Of a stretch of DNA of 64,000 nucleotides, positions 52,701 through 62,800 are shown piece after piece. The translations under genes and the position numbers were made by a program. Position 1 is the first letter of the stretch. Every line of letters starts with the position of its first letter. Source of the stretch: Fulvivirga imtechensis AK7 (GTDB taxonomy: Bacteria > Bacteroidota > Bacteroidia > Cytophagales > Cyclobacteriaceae); the NCBI RefSeq assembly GCF_000331535.1, contig NZ_AMZN01000029.1, positions 40,444 to 104,443 on the forward strand, in the 5' to 3' direction. Below the pieces are notes generated by a model. It was not told the origin of the DNA, searched no databases, and worked only from the letters and a program-made list of their open reading frames with translations.

Positions 52701-52788
52701 AGTCCCGTACAGTTGTTACAGTTGTCGGGGAAGAGCCTTTTTGGAACGAGTGTAACGCGGACATTGGAGTTTTCTTCGAGGCACTAAC
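52701..52788 (+). repeat. MITE-like dispersed repeat, degenerate fragment (copy D)
   Basis: Only the right half is present: AGTCCCGTACAG, GAACGAGTGTAACGCGGACA, TTGGAGTTTTCTTCGAGGCACTAACC. It matches copy A (AGTCCCATACTG, TAACGCAGACATTGGCG, ACACTAATT) with several substitutions. A TTTTTCTTAAGGGACACTAT string at 52587-52606 may be a second relic. Confidence 0.55.
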
Positions 52789-52790
52789 CA

Positions 52791-52837
52791 AACAGCCCTT
52801 TTCTCAATTATTAATAATGTGCCGAAGGGCTGTTTTT
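52791..52837 (+). terminator. terminator-like hairpin
   Basis: AACAGCCCTT (52791-52800) pairs perfectly with AAGGGCTGTT (52825-52834) around a 24-nt AT-rich loop, with T residues following on the plus strand. No plus-strand gene is immediately upstream, so it may end a small untranslated transcript or be a repeat relic. Confidence 0.4.
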
Positions 52838-53290
52838 CTAATACATGATATTCAAAAGTCTTCAGCCACGGACGGTTCAAACTGTTCTGTACAAAAAGGA
52901 ATGGGCTTGTATGACTGTATAAAGAGGTGCTTATTATGGGTTTTCATCTAATAATGGTACATGTGTGCCTTAAAAGTATTTATACCCGATGCATTATCAT
53001 AACACTTTAGTAAGTTGCAGGTTCAACCCCGATAAGGACCTGGTGTTCTTTATATTACACGAGGTCGTGCTATGTTAATCAAAGGCTTTGCCGAAAACAA
53101 GGTCATTGATTCTTTCCCGCTTATCCATCTGGAGGTATTATACCTTTAGGTACAATGGTACATCGGGAATTTCGACTAATCCATAAAGTGCTAAGCTAGT
53201 GAGTATGTTATTTTAACTATCATTCTTTGATAGCAATCAACCTAATGGTATCTGTTATGGCAGATCATTTTTTAAAACCAACATACTTAC

Positions 53291-56200
53291 ATGAATTTCG
53301 TGAACCACCTAACCTATTCAAAAATATGGTATAGAATTATTTCTATATTATTTATGGTGTTTGCTGCATTTGTGGCAAACGCCCAACCGGATCCTCCTAC
53401 AGGCTTTCATGCTGTCTCGCTTGATGAAGCAAATGAACTTTCATGGCTGCCCACGGTAAGTTCCGGTGTCTCGGAATATCGAATATACCGGTCTACGGAC
53501 TCGGTTACTTTTGATCTTTTGGGAAGTGTGCCTTTTGGTACAAACACCTACACGGATAACGGGCTAACCAATGGCCAGTTTTACTTTTATGCTGTTGCCT
53601 CATTCGATGGTGTAGAAGGTAGCTTTTCAACCGTTGACGCCTCTACCTCAGAGGAGAATTTTTCTTCCTTTACAAGATTCGATGGCGCCGGATATGGTGT
53701 AGTAAGTGATTCCATGTACCTCAGTTTGAATAACGGTGACAGAAGGTTTTCTGTCGAACTTTGGGTACGTATCAATGATACCTCTAAGGGCAACCAGGTC
53801 ATCTTAATTCGAGAATCAGCTTACGGTAGTAAAACAGCGTATTATAAAATAGAGTACCTGAGTGGCAAGTTTAGCGCTTATGTGTACACTACGGGCCAGT
53901 CGGTGGAAACCAACCCGGCAACTTTGACCGTCAATGAAAATCAATGGTATCACCTGACTTTCACAGGTGGTGATGTAGCCAATACATACCATCTGTACAT
54001 CGATGGGCAGGAGGTAGATAGCAGAACCTTTTCACTTCCTCTTGAAAACCAGTTCACCCGGTTGTTCGTGGGTGGCGAAACTTCCGGTAAAAATGACGTG
54101 GCAAAAACCTATACCATGAATAGCGGTAATTTTTTGGTAGGGGATATCTGTGAGCTGCGACTATGGAACAGGTTCAGGTCTGAAGCTGAAGTTCAGGCAG
54201 ATCTCTATAGTAGGTTAAGAGGTGATGAAGATACTGCGTTATATGGTACATGGCATTTTGATCGCATGTTTAACGGATACATCTATAATTATGGTATCGC
54301 TGAACTGAATACCGCAAACTCACCGCCTGCTCCTTTTTATCCGCATTACGAAAACATTGACCTATTTGGAGACGCACACGTGGTGTCACCGCAGATCAAT
54401 AGTATAGACGATGCGGTGAACGTGCATACAAATGCCGTGAATGATGTACTGGACGTTCAAAGCAATGACATTTTTAATGAGATCTATGTGATGCCCAGCG
54501 TTATTGTGACACCGCCTAAAAACGGTACCGCGACAATATCCAGCAGAACTGATATTACATACACACCTACTTCAGGTTATCTGGGTCAAGACTCTATTCA
54601 ATACCTCGTAGTTGACAGCACTTTTTTTGCAGATCCTTATCGCTTCGCGGATACAGCCTGGGTGCATATCAACGTTTACAATAACCCTCCTGTGATCACT
54701 TCCAACGGAGGAGGCGACAATGCTTCTGTCAATATTAACGAGAACACCACTGCTGTTACCACGGTAACAGCCACAGACGCGGATGCCGGCACTACGCTTA
54801 CCTATAGCATTACAGGAGGTACGGATCAGGCGCTTTTTAATATTAACAGTAGCAGTGGGGTGCTGGTATTCGACACAGCCCCCAATTTTGAGGCCCCCAC
54901 CGATAGTGACACGGATAATGTGTATGTAGTGGAGGTTACTGTCAGTGATGGCGTACAAACCGACTTGCAAACACTAACCGTAACGGTCAATGATGTGATC
55001 GAAGCAGCCACTTTTACCATCGACCCGATTGCTGATGCCAGTGTTGATGAAAACGTAGCCTACACCTCTGTGACGCCCGCTATTACCGGCACCCCGATCG
55101 GCAGTATCAGTTATGCTATAACCGGAGGAGCAGACGCGGCTGACTTCACGATCAACAGTGCTACAGGTGTGGTGAGCATGGTGGCCAGAGACTTCGAATC
55201 CCCGGAAGATGCGAATTCAGACAATGTCTATGAAATAGAGATCACCGTTACAGATTCCGATGGCAACAGCGATTCGGAAAGCTGGACTGTAACGGTCAAT
55301 GATGTGATCGAAGCAGCCACTTTTACCATCGACCCGATTGCTGATGCCAATATTGATGAAAACGTAGCCTACACCTCTGTGACGCCTGCTATTACCGGCA
55401 CCCCGATCGGCAGTATCAGTTATGCTATAACCGGAGGAGCAGACGCGGCTGACTTCACGATCAACAGTACTACAGGTGTGGTGAGCATGGTAGCCAGAGA
55501 CTTCGAATCCCCGGACGATGCGAATACGGACAATGTCTATGAAATAGAGATCACCGTTACAGATTCCGATGGCAACAGCGATTCGGAAAGCTGGACTGTG
55601 ACGGTCAATAACGTGGTAGAGACCGTCACTTTTACTATAGACCCCATTGCTGATGACGTTGTAAACGAAAATGCGGCATATACCTTGGCGCCACCGCCTT
55701 CCATCACGGGAACACCCGTTGGAGAGGTCACCTTTTCGATCAGTGGAGGAGCTGATGCATCTGCCTTCACCATTAATCCTGTGGGCGTGGTGGTTATGGT
55801 TCCCAGAAATTTCGAAGCTCCTGACGATGTTGATGCGGATAACATCTATGAGATTGAAATTACCGCTACAGATGCTGACGGCAATAATGATTCGGAAAGC
55901 TGGACTGTAACGGTGATCAATGTTGTGGAAGCCGCTACGCTGACCATCAATGCTATTTCTGATGCTACCGTAGATGAGAATGCTGCATATACGTCAGTAA
56001 CTCCATCCATTGCCGGCACCCCAATTGGCAGTATCAGTTATGCTATAACAGGAGGAGCAGATGCAGCAGCGTTCACTATCAGCTCCACTACGGGCGTGGT
56101 AAGTATGGTGGCCAGAGACTTTGAGTCCCCGGACGATGCGAATGCAGATAATGTCTATGAAATAGAGATTTCAGTTACCGACTCCGATGGAAACAGTGAT

Positions 56201-57400
56201 TCCGAAAGCTGGAACATAGCTATTAATGACCTGAACGACAATCCACCTGTGATCACCTCAAATGGTGGTGGTGATGAGGCCACAATCCATACTGATGAAA
56301 AAATTGCTGCTGTTACCACTGTTACCGCTACCGATGCGGATACAGGCAGTAACCTCACATTCTCCATTGTCGGTGGCGAGGATCAGGCATTGTTTAATAT
56401 TGATGCAACCTCCGGTGACCTGGACTTTATTAGTGTCCCTGATTTTGCAAATCCGGCAGATGATGATGCAAATAATACCTATGAGGTGGTCGTTTCCGCA
56501 AGTGATGGAACCTTTGCCGATGAGCAGTTCCTGACGGTTATCGTCCACCAGGTAAACGACCCACCTGTTGACCTGTCCCTTTCATCAAACACGGTACCTG
56601 AAAATGAACCAGTGAGTACATTAGTGGGTATTTTTAGTACCAATGATGTTGGCGATACCCACACCTATACCATTGAAGGTGGTGCGGATGTGACTTCATT
56701 TTCGATCGATGGGGATGAACTGCTCACCAACGCATCTTTTAATTTTGAATTGAAAGACAGCTATGAAATCCTGGTAAGAACCACCGATACGGGAGGCGGG
56801 TCCTTCGAAAGGACATTTCAGATCACTATTCTGGATGTTAATGAACCACCAACCTCCATCAGCTTATCCAACAACACAATTTTGGAAGAGGAAGCGGCAG
56901 GGACTCTGGTAGGCCTGCTTTTAACTACTGATGAAGATATTGGCGATGTGCATCAATATACCATAGTTGGTGGGGATGATGCTTCATTTTCCATTCAGGA
57001 CAATCAGTTATTGTCCAATAGTCCCTTTGATTATGACCTGCGGAGCAGTTTCAATATAACGATCCGCTCGACTGATCAGGGTGGGCAGTTTGTTGAAGGA
57101 GATTTTGAAATAATCGTCATCCCGGATACCAACCGGGAGCTAGATATTCCCAGTGCTTTTACGCCTAATAACGATGGATTTAATGATCTATGGGTAATTC
57201 CTGAGATCGAAAGGTATCCCAACTGCAAAGTAACGGTAATGCATCGCAATGGCCGTAAGGTATTCTATTCGGAAGGCTATCATGCGCCATGGGATGGAAC
57301 CAGCAACAACAAAGAACTGGGTAAAGATACATACTTCTATATCATCGAATTGAATGACAGCTCTGAACGAGTCTATAAAGGATTTGTAATGATCCTGTAA
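53291..57400 (+). CDS. giant T9SS surface protein: FN3, LamG-like, cadherin repeats, CHU_C
   Basis: 1369 residues. Signal peptide about 1-31 (ending NAQ). FN3 domain about 33-120 (SWLPTVSSGVSEYRIYRS), LamG/concanavalin-like domain about 130-310 (FSVELWVRINDTS, WYHLTFTGG, LYIDGQEVD), an Ig-like domain about 372-465, then cadherin-type repeats about 468-1270 with calcium-type motifs (ATDADAG, DADxxDNxYEIEITVTDSDGN). The CHU_C sorting domain is about 1283-1369 (IPSAFTPNNDGFND). Four consecutive ~103-residue repeats occupy about 565-980. Likely a Ca-stabilised adhesin exported by T9SS. It precedes a PorP/SprF gene by 27 nt, repeating the cluster at the left edge. Confidence 0.92.
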   Translation: MNFVNHLTYSKIWYRIISILFMVFAAFVANAQPDPPTGFHAVSLDEANELSWLPTVSSGVSEYRIYRSTDSVTFDLLGSVPFGTNTYTDNGLTNGQFYFYAVASFDGVEGSFSTVDASTSEENFSSFTRFDGAGYGVVSDSMYLSLNNGDRRFSVELWVRINDTSKGNQVILIRESAYGSKTAYYKIEYLSGKFSAYVYTTGQSVETNPATLTVNENQWYHLTFTGGDVANTYHLYIDGQEVDSRTFSLPLENQFTRLFVGGETSGKNDVAKTYTMNSGNFLVGDICELRLWNRFRSEAEVQADLYSRLRGDEDTALYGTWHFDRMFNGYIYNYGIAELNTANSPPAPFYPHYENIDLFGDAHVVSPQINSIDDAVNVHTNAVNDVLDVQSNDIFNEIYVMPSVIVTPPKNGTATISSRTDITYTPTSGYLGQDSIQYLVVDSTFFADPYRFADTAWVHINVYNNPPVITSNGGGDNASVNINENTTAVTTVTATDADAGTTLTYSITGGTDQALFNINSSSGVLVFDTAPNFEAPTDSDTDNVYVVEVTVSDGVQTDLQTLTVTVNDVIEAATFTIDPIADASVDENVAYTSVTPAITGTPIGSISYAITGGADAADFTINSATGVVSMVARDFESPEDANSDNVYEIEITVTDSDGNSDSESWTVTVNDVIEAATFTIDPIADANIDENVAYTSVTPAITGTPIGSISYAITGGADAADFTINSTTGVVSMVARDFESPDDANTDNVYEIEITVTDSDGNSDSESWTVTVNNVVETVTFTIDPIADDVVNENAAYTLAPPPSITGTPVGEVTFSISGGADASAFTINPVGVVVMVPRNFEAPDDVDADNIYEIEITATDADGNNDSESWTVTVINVVEAATLTINAISDATVDENAAYTSVTPSIAGTPIGSISYAITGGADAAAFTISSTTGVVSMVARDFESPDDANADNVYEIEISVTDSDGNSDSESWNIAINDLNDNPPVITSNGGGDEATIHTDEKIAAVTTVTATDADTGSNLTFSIVGGEDQALFNIDATSGDLDFISVPDFANPADDDANNTYEVVVSASDGTFADEQFLTVIVHQVNDPPVDLSLSSNTVPENEPVSTLVGIFSTNDVGDTHTYTIEGGADVTSFSIDGDELLTNASFNFELKDSYEILVRTTDTGGGSFERTFQITILDVNEPPTSISLSNNTILEEEAAGTLVGLLLTTDEDIGDVHQYTIVGGDDASFSIQDNQLLSNSPFDYDLRSSFNITIRSTDQGGQFVEGDFEIIVIPDTNRELDIPSAFTPNNDGFNDLWVIPEIERYPNCKVTVMHRNGRKVFYSEGYHAPWDGTSNNKELGKDTYFYIIELNDSSERVYKGFVMIL
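54989..56226 (+). repeat. tandem 309-bp cadherin-type repeats inside the surface-protein gene
   Basis: Units start at AAT-GA/AA-CGTGG-type junctions at 54989, 55298, 55607 and 55919. The period is 309 bp (103 codons) for the first two and about the same for the others. Units 1 and 2 are almost identical at the DNA level; units 3 and 4 have diverged, although unit 4 again resembles unit 1. This points to recent duplication or gene conversion. Confidence 0.85.
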
Positions 57401-57427
57401 AAGCTTTTAACCTAAACCGTATAAAAA

Positions 57428-58408
57428 ATGACCCGACACCTCTTTACATCGATATTGCTACTAGCAGGGGTGGGCGCTTGCGCGCAAAGTGACGTGCTCA
57501 TGACCCAATACTACCAAAACCTGCCTTCCGTAGCTCCCGGACTTGCAGGCGCTATGGACTTTGTTGACATCCGTACATCCTATCGCCAGCAGTGGGTGGG
57601 GTTCGAAGGAGCGCCAAAAACTTTGATGGTGAGCGTAAATGGTGTTAAAAAGTTCAGAAATAACGAATACAAATATAACTCCTCCAGGGTAAGTAATCTT
57701 TCCCCCTACGAGGGAAACGGTGTTAAACTCGGACTTGGCGGGTATGTAATTAAGGATGAACTGGGAGCCTTTACTCAAAACCTGATCATGTGCAATACCG
57801 CTGTGCACGTTCCTATCAAGCGCAAAACCTATCTCTCGCTGGGGTTGTCATATGGCGTTAATCAAACGCAGATCGACTTTGAAAGGGTGAGCGTCATTGA
57901 CCCGGGCGACCCTCTTTACAACGCGTATTTGAAAGATGCCCCGGAATCTACCTATCTAAGGATAAATGGTGGGTTGGCGTTGTATTCCCCAACATATTAC
58001 CTGAGCTACTCCATTCTGAATGCCGGGGATGTGGTTTTGTCGGGATTTGAAACCGGAGAAGACCTCTTTGCCAAATTTTCTCACAGCCTTTTGGGAGGGT
58101 ACAGGTTCAGTCTGCGTCAGGACCTGGAGCTGATTTCCAGTGCTATAGTACGCTACTCGAAAAGAAATCCCACCTCATTTGATTTGGGGGTGAAGCTAAG
58201 GTTTAACCAATTGCTGGATGCCGGTATGGCTTATCGTAATGATCAGACACTGATCGGTTCATTGGGATTGATCATAAATGATACTTTCCGGTTTGGCTAT
58301 TCTTATGAGTATAAATTTTTGGATGTTCGTGATTTTAAGCCGGGTAGCCACGAGGTCGCTCTGGGTTTGCAACTTTTTAATAAAAGAGGTTATGTTCCGA
58401 TCTGGTAA
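57428..58408 (+). CDS. PorP/SprF family type IX secretion outer-membrane protein (second copy)
   Basis: 326 residues. Signal peptide about 1-19 (GVGACAQ), then MTQYYQNLPSVAPGLAG and SYRQQW, the same motifs as the 2.5-kb copy. A beta-barrel follows, and the C-terminus LGLQLFNKRGYVPIW parallels the end of the first copy. Probably the dedicated partner of the adjacent cadherin-repeat cargo. The next gene begins inside its last 17 nt. Confidence 0.9.
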   Translation: MTRHLFTSILLLAGVGACAQSDVLMTQYYQNLPSVAPGLAGAMDFVDIRTSYRQQWVGFEGAPKTLMVSVNGVKKFRNNEYKYNSSRVSNLSPYEGNGVKLGLGGYVIKDELGAFTQNLIMCNTAVHVPIKRKTYLSLGLSYGVNQTQIDFERVSVIDPGDPLYNAYLKDAPESTYLRINGGLALYSPTYYLSYSILNAGDVVLSGFETGEDLFAKFSHSLLGGYRFSLRQDLELISSAIVRYSKRNPTSFDLGVKLRFNQLLDAGMAYRNDQTLIGSLGLIINDTFRFGYSYEYKFLDVRDFKPGSHEVALGLQLFNKRGYVPIW

Positions 58409-59693
58409 TTTTTTTAAACACACATTTGGAAAAGTCTTTTCAACTGTCATTGTGATATTGTGCCTGGGACCTGCTCCTCTTTTAGTAGCACAATTTAGTG
58501 TCAGTGATGTAAAGGTGCTTTCCGATTCTGTCAACAGCCAAATGGAAGAATCGAATCCTATGCTGACTAACGATGGCAGGACACTCTATTTTGTCAGGAC
58601 ATTTTCAGAGGAAAATATGGGTGGTAAGCTGGCAGGTCAGGATATTTGGTATAGCCGGCTAAAAGAAGACAGTACCTGGTCCACGGCCAGTAATTTGACT
58701 TCACTGAACACCATTGATAACAATCTGGTAGTCGGCATATCAGAAAATTCCGATACACTATATCTGCTCAATTCATATTCAGGCCCTTTACGGGAAAAGT
58801 GGGGAATAGCCTACAGCACAAAGGATAGTGACGGAATTTGGACCGCGCCAAAGGAATATGATGTGGTCTTTAAAAATACCGGAGACTTTCGGGGATACTT
58901 TGTTTCTGCCAGTGGAAACGTCATACTGCTGTCATCGAATTCGGAAAATAGCTATGGAGAAGAAGACCTCTATATTTATATCAAAGAAAACGGTCAGTGG
59001 CAGGACCCCATTCATTTAGGGCCGGAAATAAACACATCCGGATTTGAAATTTCCCCTTTCCTGACTGATGATGAGCAACGGATCTTTTTTGCCAGTAATG
59101 GGCATGGCGGGTTTGGCGATTCTGACATTTTTATGACCGAAAGGCTGGACGATACATGGCAAAATTGGAGCACACCCGTTAATCTGGGACCTGAGATAAA
59201 TACAAAGGGCTTTGATGCCTACCTGAGTCTGGACCCCGGCGGATTGGCACTTTATAGTAGCTCGGGAAACGGAAGTTATTCCGACATATATAGTGCCGTC
59301 ATCACTTTTGGAGAAGCGGAACCTGTACCTGATACCACAGTTCTGTTGGATAGCACCGCTATTGTCTTAGTGCAGGATACGCTGAGCGAAGAAGCCTTGA
59401 GTCAGCCCATCTACTATACTGTACAGTTATTGGCATTAGGAAAAAGAGAGGCCCCGGAAATCGATTTTTTTGAAAAAGTCGACATCAGTTCAGTTAGTGT
59501 CTACATGGGCAATGACGGGCTGAACAGATTTTCTATTGGCGAATTCGAAAGTTTTTCTCTGGCCCTCGAGGCTATGGGATCTTACCGGAAGATAGGATAC
59601 TTTGACGCGTTTGTGCGAAAAGTTACCCGCTATGAAGATCTATTCAAAAGCTCAGGTGAAAAGGTACTGGGGCTATTCTATGAAAGCCAATAA
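58392..59693 (+). CDS. PD40 beta-propeller protein with SPOR-like C-terminus
   Basis: 433 residues from the ATG at 58392, which places a signal peptide at the N-terminus (MFRSGNFFKHTFGK... ending LLVAQ). An upstream start at 58278 lies inside the porP frame and is unlikely. The propeller (about 30-320) is a paralog of the 3.5-kb protein: TLYFVRTFSEENMGGKLAG, NTSGFEISPFL, FFASNGHGGFGDSDIFMTERL. Instead of an OmpA-like tail, residues about 355-433 read YYTVQLLALGK, LNRFSIGEFESFSLALEAM, FDAFVRKV, which is the pattern of a SPOR (peptidoglycan-binding) domain. It overlaps the porP gene by 17 nt. Confidence 0.82.
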   Translation: MFRSGNFFKHTFGKVFSTVIVILCLGPAPLLVAQFSVSDVKVLSDSVNSQMEESNPMLTNDGRTLYFVRTFSEENMGGKLAGQDIWYSRLKEDSTWSTASNLTSLNTIDNNLVVGISENSDTLYLLNSYSGPLREKWGIAYSTKDSDGIWTAPKEYDVVFKNTGDFRGYFVSASGNVILLSSNSENSYGEEDLYIYIKENGQWQDPIHLGPEINTSGFEISPFLTDDEQRIFFASNGHGGFGDSDIFMTERLDDTWQNWSTPVNLGPEINTKGFDAYLSLDPGGLALYSSSGNGSYSDIYSAVITFGEAEPVPDTTVLLDSTAIVLVQDTLSEEALSQPIYYTVQLLALGKREAPEIDFFEKVDISSVSVYMGNDGLNRFSIGEFESFSLALEAMGSYRKIGYFDAFVRKVTRYEDLFKSSGEKVLGLFYESQ

Positions 59694-59867
59694 GAAAAGG
59701 CCAATACCGGTAGCGAAGCATAAGTAATGCAAGCCGGTATCCTTCTAGTTGATAACAACCAGGTTTACCCTGACCAACAAATACCAGGCTAAATCCAAAC
59801 GGGTAGCAGCTTATAAATGGTCATGGCAGCCGATAAAATATTTCTAAACCAACTAAAACCCAACAGC
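59694..59867. other. 174-nt gap before the giant repeat protein gene
   Basis: Contains AATACCGGTAGCG and AGCCGGTATCC, which form a loose dyad that could act as a weak terminator for the PD40 gene. Nothing else is seen; the next gene may have its own promoter. Confidence 0.35.
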
Positions 59868-62800
59868 ATGGAACCTATTTTATCTCACCTTTCGAGAAGT
59901 AAAAGGCTCATAGCCACTTCCTTCTTACTCATTAGCAATGTGCTAACAGCAAGCTTAACCCATACCTTAGCTATCCCGGACATAGCAGCTCCAAACCACG
60001 AAATACCGGCAAGGACAAAATCATCAGTTGAACCCACAACGGAAGCTAAAATGTCAGGTATGGAGCATATCTCCTACAAGAGCGCCAGCCTGCCATTCAA
60101 CACCATTTGGTATGAAGATTTTGATAATTTGCCCCATGGGACGAATTACCATGCCGGGCAAGCCGGATGGGATGGAGAAGCCTCAGGAGTTAGCGGGCAT
60201 TTCAAAGTAGCAAATCAGGCTTACGAATCCAATAATCTAGATATCGAAGCTATCTGGAAATCGGAAGTGATCAATATCAAATACTACACTAACATTGGTA
60301 TTAGGGTGGATCTGTCCTCAACAGGAGCATTGGAGTCTCATGAAGATTATATCAAAGTGTACTACCGGCTGGATGGAGGCCCTGAGACCCTGCTCGACAA
60401 CGGGGCGCAATACGGATCGTTTGGTCAGGCTACAGCTACTGTTACGGGACTGGCAGGTGAGAAATTACAGATAATTATTAAAGTGTATAACGATCATTCT
60501 GCGGAGTACATTGTATTTGACGATGTGATAGTGACCGGGGATGCCGGTAACCTCCCTGCGAACCTCGTCTGGAATGAAACGTTTAACGGACTTCCCGATT
60601 TTTCTACCTCCAGCGGTCTGTGGGTGAGAGATGTATCCGGTGCCTCCATCGGCTCAGTCGGATATTTCGAAGTACGGCAGGACAGGTTTCTTGGAAGACA
60701 GTTAAACGGAGAGGCAAAGCTTATCAGTGAATCAATAGACATATCCAACTATTCATCGGTGGATATGTCCGTTGACTTGTCCGGTTACGGAAAAATGGAA
60801 AGTTCGGACTATATAAAAGCTTACTACCGGCTTGATGGGGGAAATGAAGTGTTGATCGGGGGCTTTACAGGCGCTTCCGCAGCCCCCGTTACAGTGTCTG
60901 TGAACGATATTTCCGGGAATACTGTACAGTTTATCATCAAAGTGAGTAACAGTTCTGAAAATGAAAGACATGTGATCGATAACATGATTGTCATTGGTAA
61001 GCCAACCTTGGAGATCATAGAAATCACAGGAGGAACCCTCAACTGTACGAATCCTGAGGTGACAATAAGTATAACCACGAATAGTTCTAATGTTGACTAT
61101 TTGTGGGAAGGTCCCAATGGCTTTTCATCTACGTACCGGAATCCCACCGTCAACGTACCCGGAACTTACACCGTCACCGTGACTGATCCTACATCCGGGC
61201 AGTCGAACTCTGCCGGTGTAGAGGTGTCCGGAGGAGGTTCCGGTGTATTCTGGAGAGAGGACTTCACACATCCTGATGGCACCGACAGTGATGAAGGCAG
61301 CACTAGCTGGAGCATCGAAAATAGTGGGGGTGGAAAATTTGAGGTTTTGGGAAATGAATTTGTAGTGGTGAACACTGGTGCCGGGGAGGTTGCAAGATGG
61401 ACCTCCAGGGTAATTGATATTTCAGGCAGACCTGATGTGACGATCAGCATGCTGGCAAGAAGTGCGGTGATCAATGGAGGAAACGGACTCGAAGACTCAG
61501 GAAATCTGAATGATTATCTGCGCTTATATTATAGGCTAGATGGAGGATCGAAAACACTGGTCCATGAGTTTTCAGGGGAGATCAATGGAAATAACAGTGA
61601 GGCCACCAGGATAACCAGCGGTAAACTCAACGGTTCCACATTACAGGTCATTATCAAAGGCAGGACTACAGCCCCGGATGAGCTCTATTATTTCGATAAT
61701 GTAGAATTGAACTCTGTAGTCACTGCAACGGCATCGGCAAGTGAATATTTAAGCTGCACCAACACCTCGGTGACATTATCCGGCGGCTCGAATACTGCAG
61801 GCGCGACCTTCAACTGGGCAGGGCCGGGCGGTTTTACATCATCATCCCAAAACCCTGTGGTTACGGAACCGGGAATGTATACCCTGACTGTGACTGCCCC
61901 GGGGACAGAATGTACGGCTGTCGCGGAGGTAGAGGTATTGAAATTTAATACCATTGCTTTGTGGAGCGAAGACTTCACACTTCCTGATGGTACCGACAGC
62001 GATGGTGGTAGCACAAGTTGGAGTATAGAAAACAGCGGAGGTGGAAATTTCGAGGTCTCAGGCAATGAGTTTGTGATTGTCAACACCGGTGCCGGGAAAG
62101 TAGCGAAATGGACTTCAGAAGTTATTGACATTTCAAATATGCCGAATGTAACCGTTACCATGGCGGCAAGAAGCGAGGTGATCAATGGTGGAAATGGATT
62201 GGAAAGCTCGGGGAACCTGAACGACTATCTAAGGCTATATTACATATTGGATGGTGGGTCTAAAATACTGGCCCATGAGTTTTTAGGGGAGATCAATAAC
62301 AACGGTCACGCCAGTATTATCACCAGTGGCGAACTCAATGGTTCTACTCTTCAGGTCGTTATCAAAGGGAGGACCACTGCCATGGATGAGCTATATTATT
62401 TCGATAACGTGATGGTAAACGCACCTCTAACTGCCACAGCAACTGTGGATGGGAGCCTGAGTTGTAACAATTCGTCAGCAACTATTTCCGGCAGTTCCAA
62501 TGCATCGAACGTCACCTATAACTGGACCGGACCGGGTGGTTTTACTGGAAATACACAAGTGATTAGCGTCAGCACGCCTGGTGACTATACACTGGAGGTA
62601 TCCACTCCCGGAGGGTGTACGGCTACAGCCATAGCCCAAGTAACCTCCGATGGAGGTGGTATAAATACTGTATGGCAGGAAAATTTTACCCTCGCAGATG
62701 GTACAAATTCAGATAATGGCCCGACAAGCTGGACAGTACAAAATTCGGGATCGGGTACCTTTTCGGTGAAAGGAAATGAATTCAAGGCATCCTTCAATTC

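Larger units (their letters stand above)
52412..53290. other. 879-bp non-coding region between the guaD operon and the second T9SS cluster
   Basis: Holds the guaD promoter side at left, a fragment of the MITE-like repeat, a terminator-like hairpin and about 450 nt with no gene. A plus-strand open frame at 52355-52651 overlaps guaD antisense and has no recognisable content. TATACCTTTAGG near 53138 resembles a -7 box for the cadherin gene but is about 145 nt upstream of its ATG. Confidence 0.5.

Noticed and set aside
58278..58391. Upstream start for the SPOR-tailed PD40 gene
   Set aside because: The extra residues are the out-of-frame translation of the porP-like gene, and the signal peptide fits only with ATG 58392.
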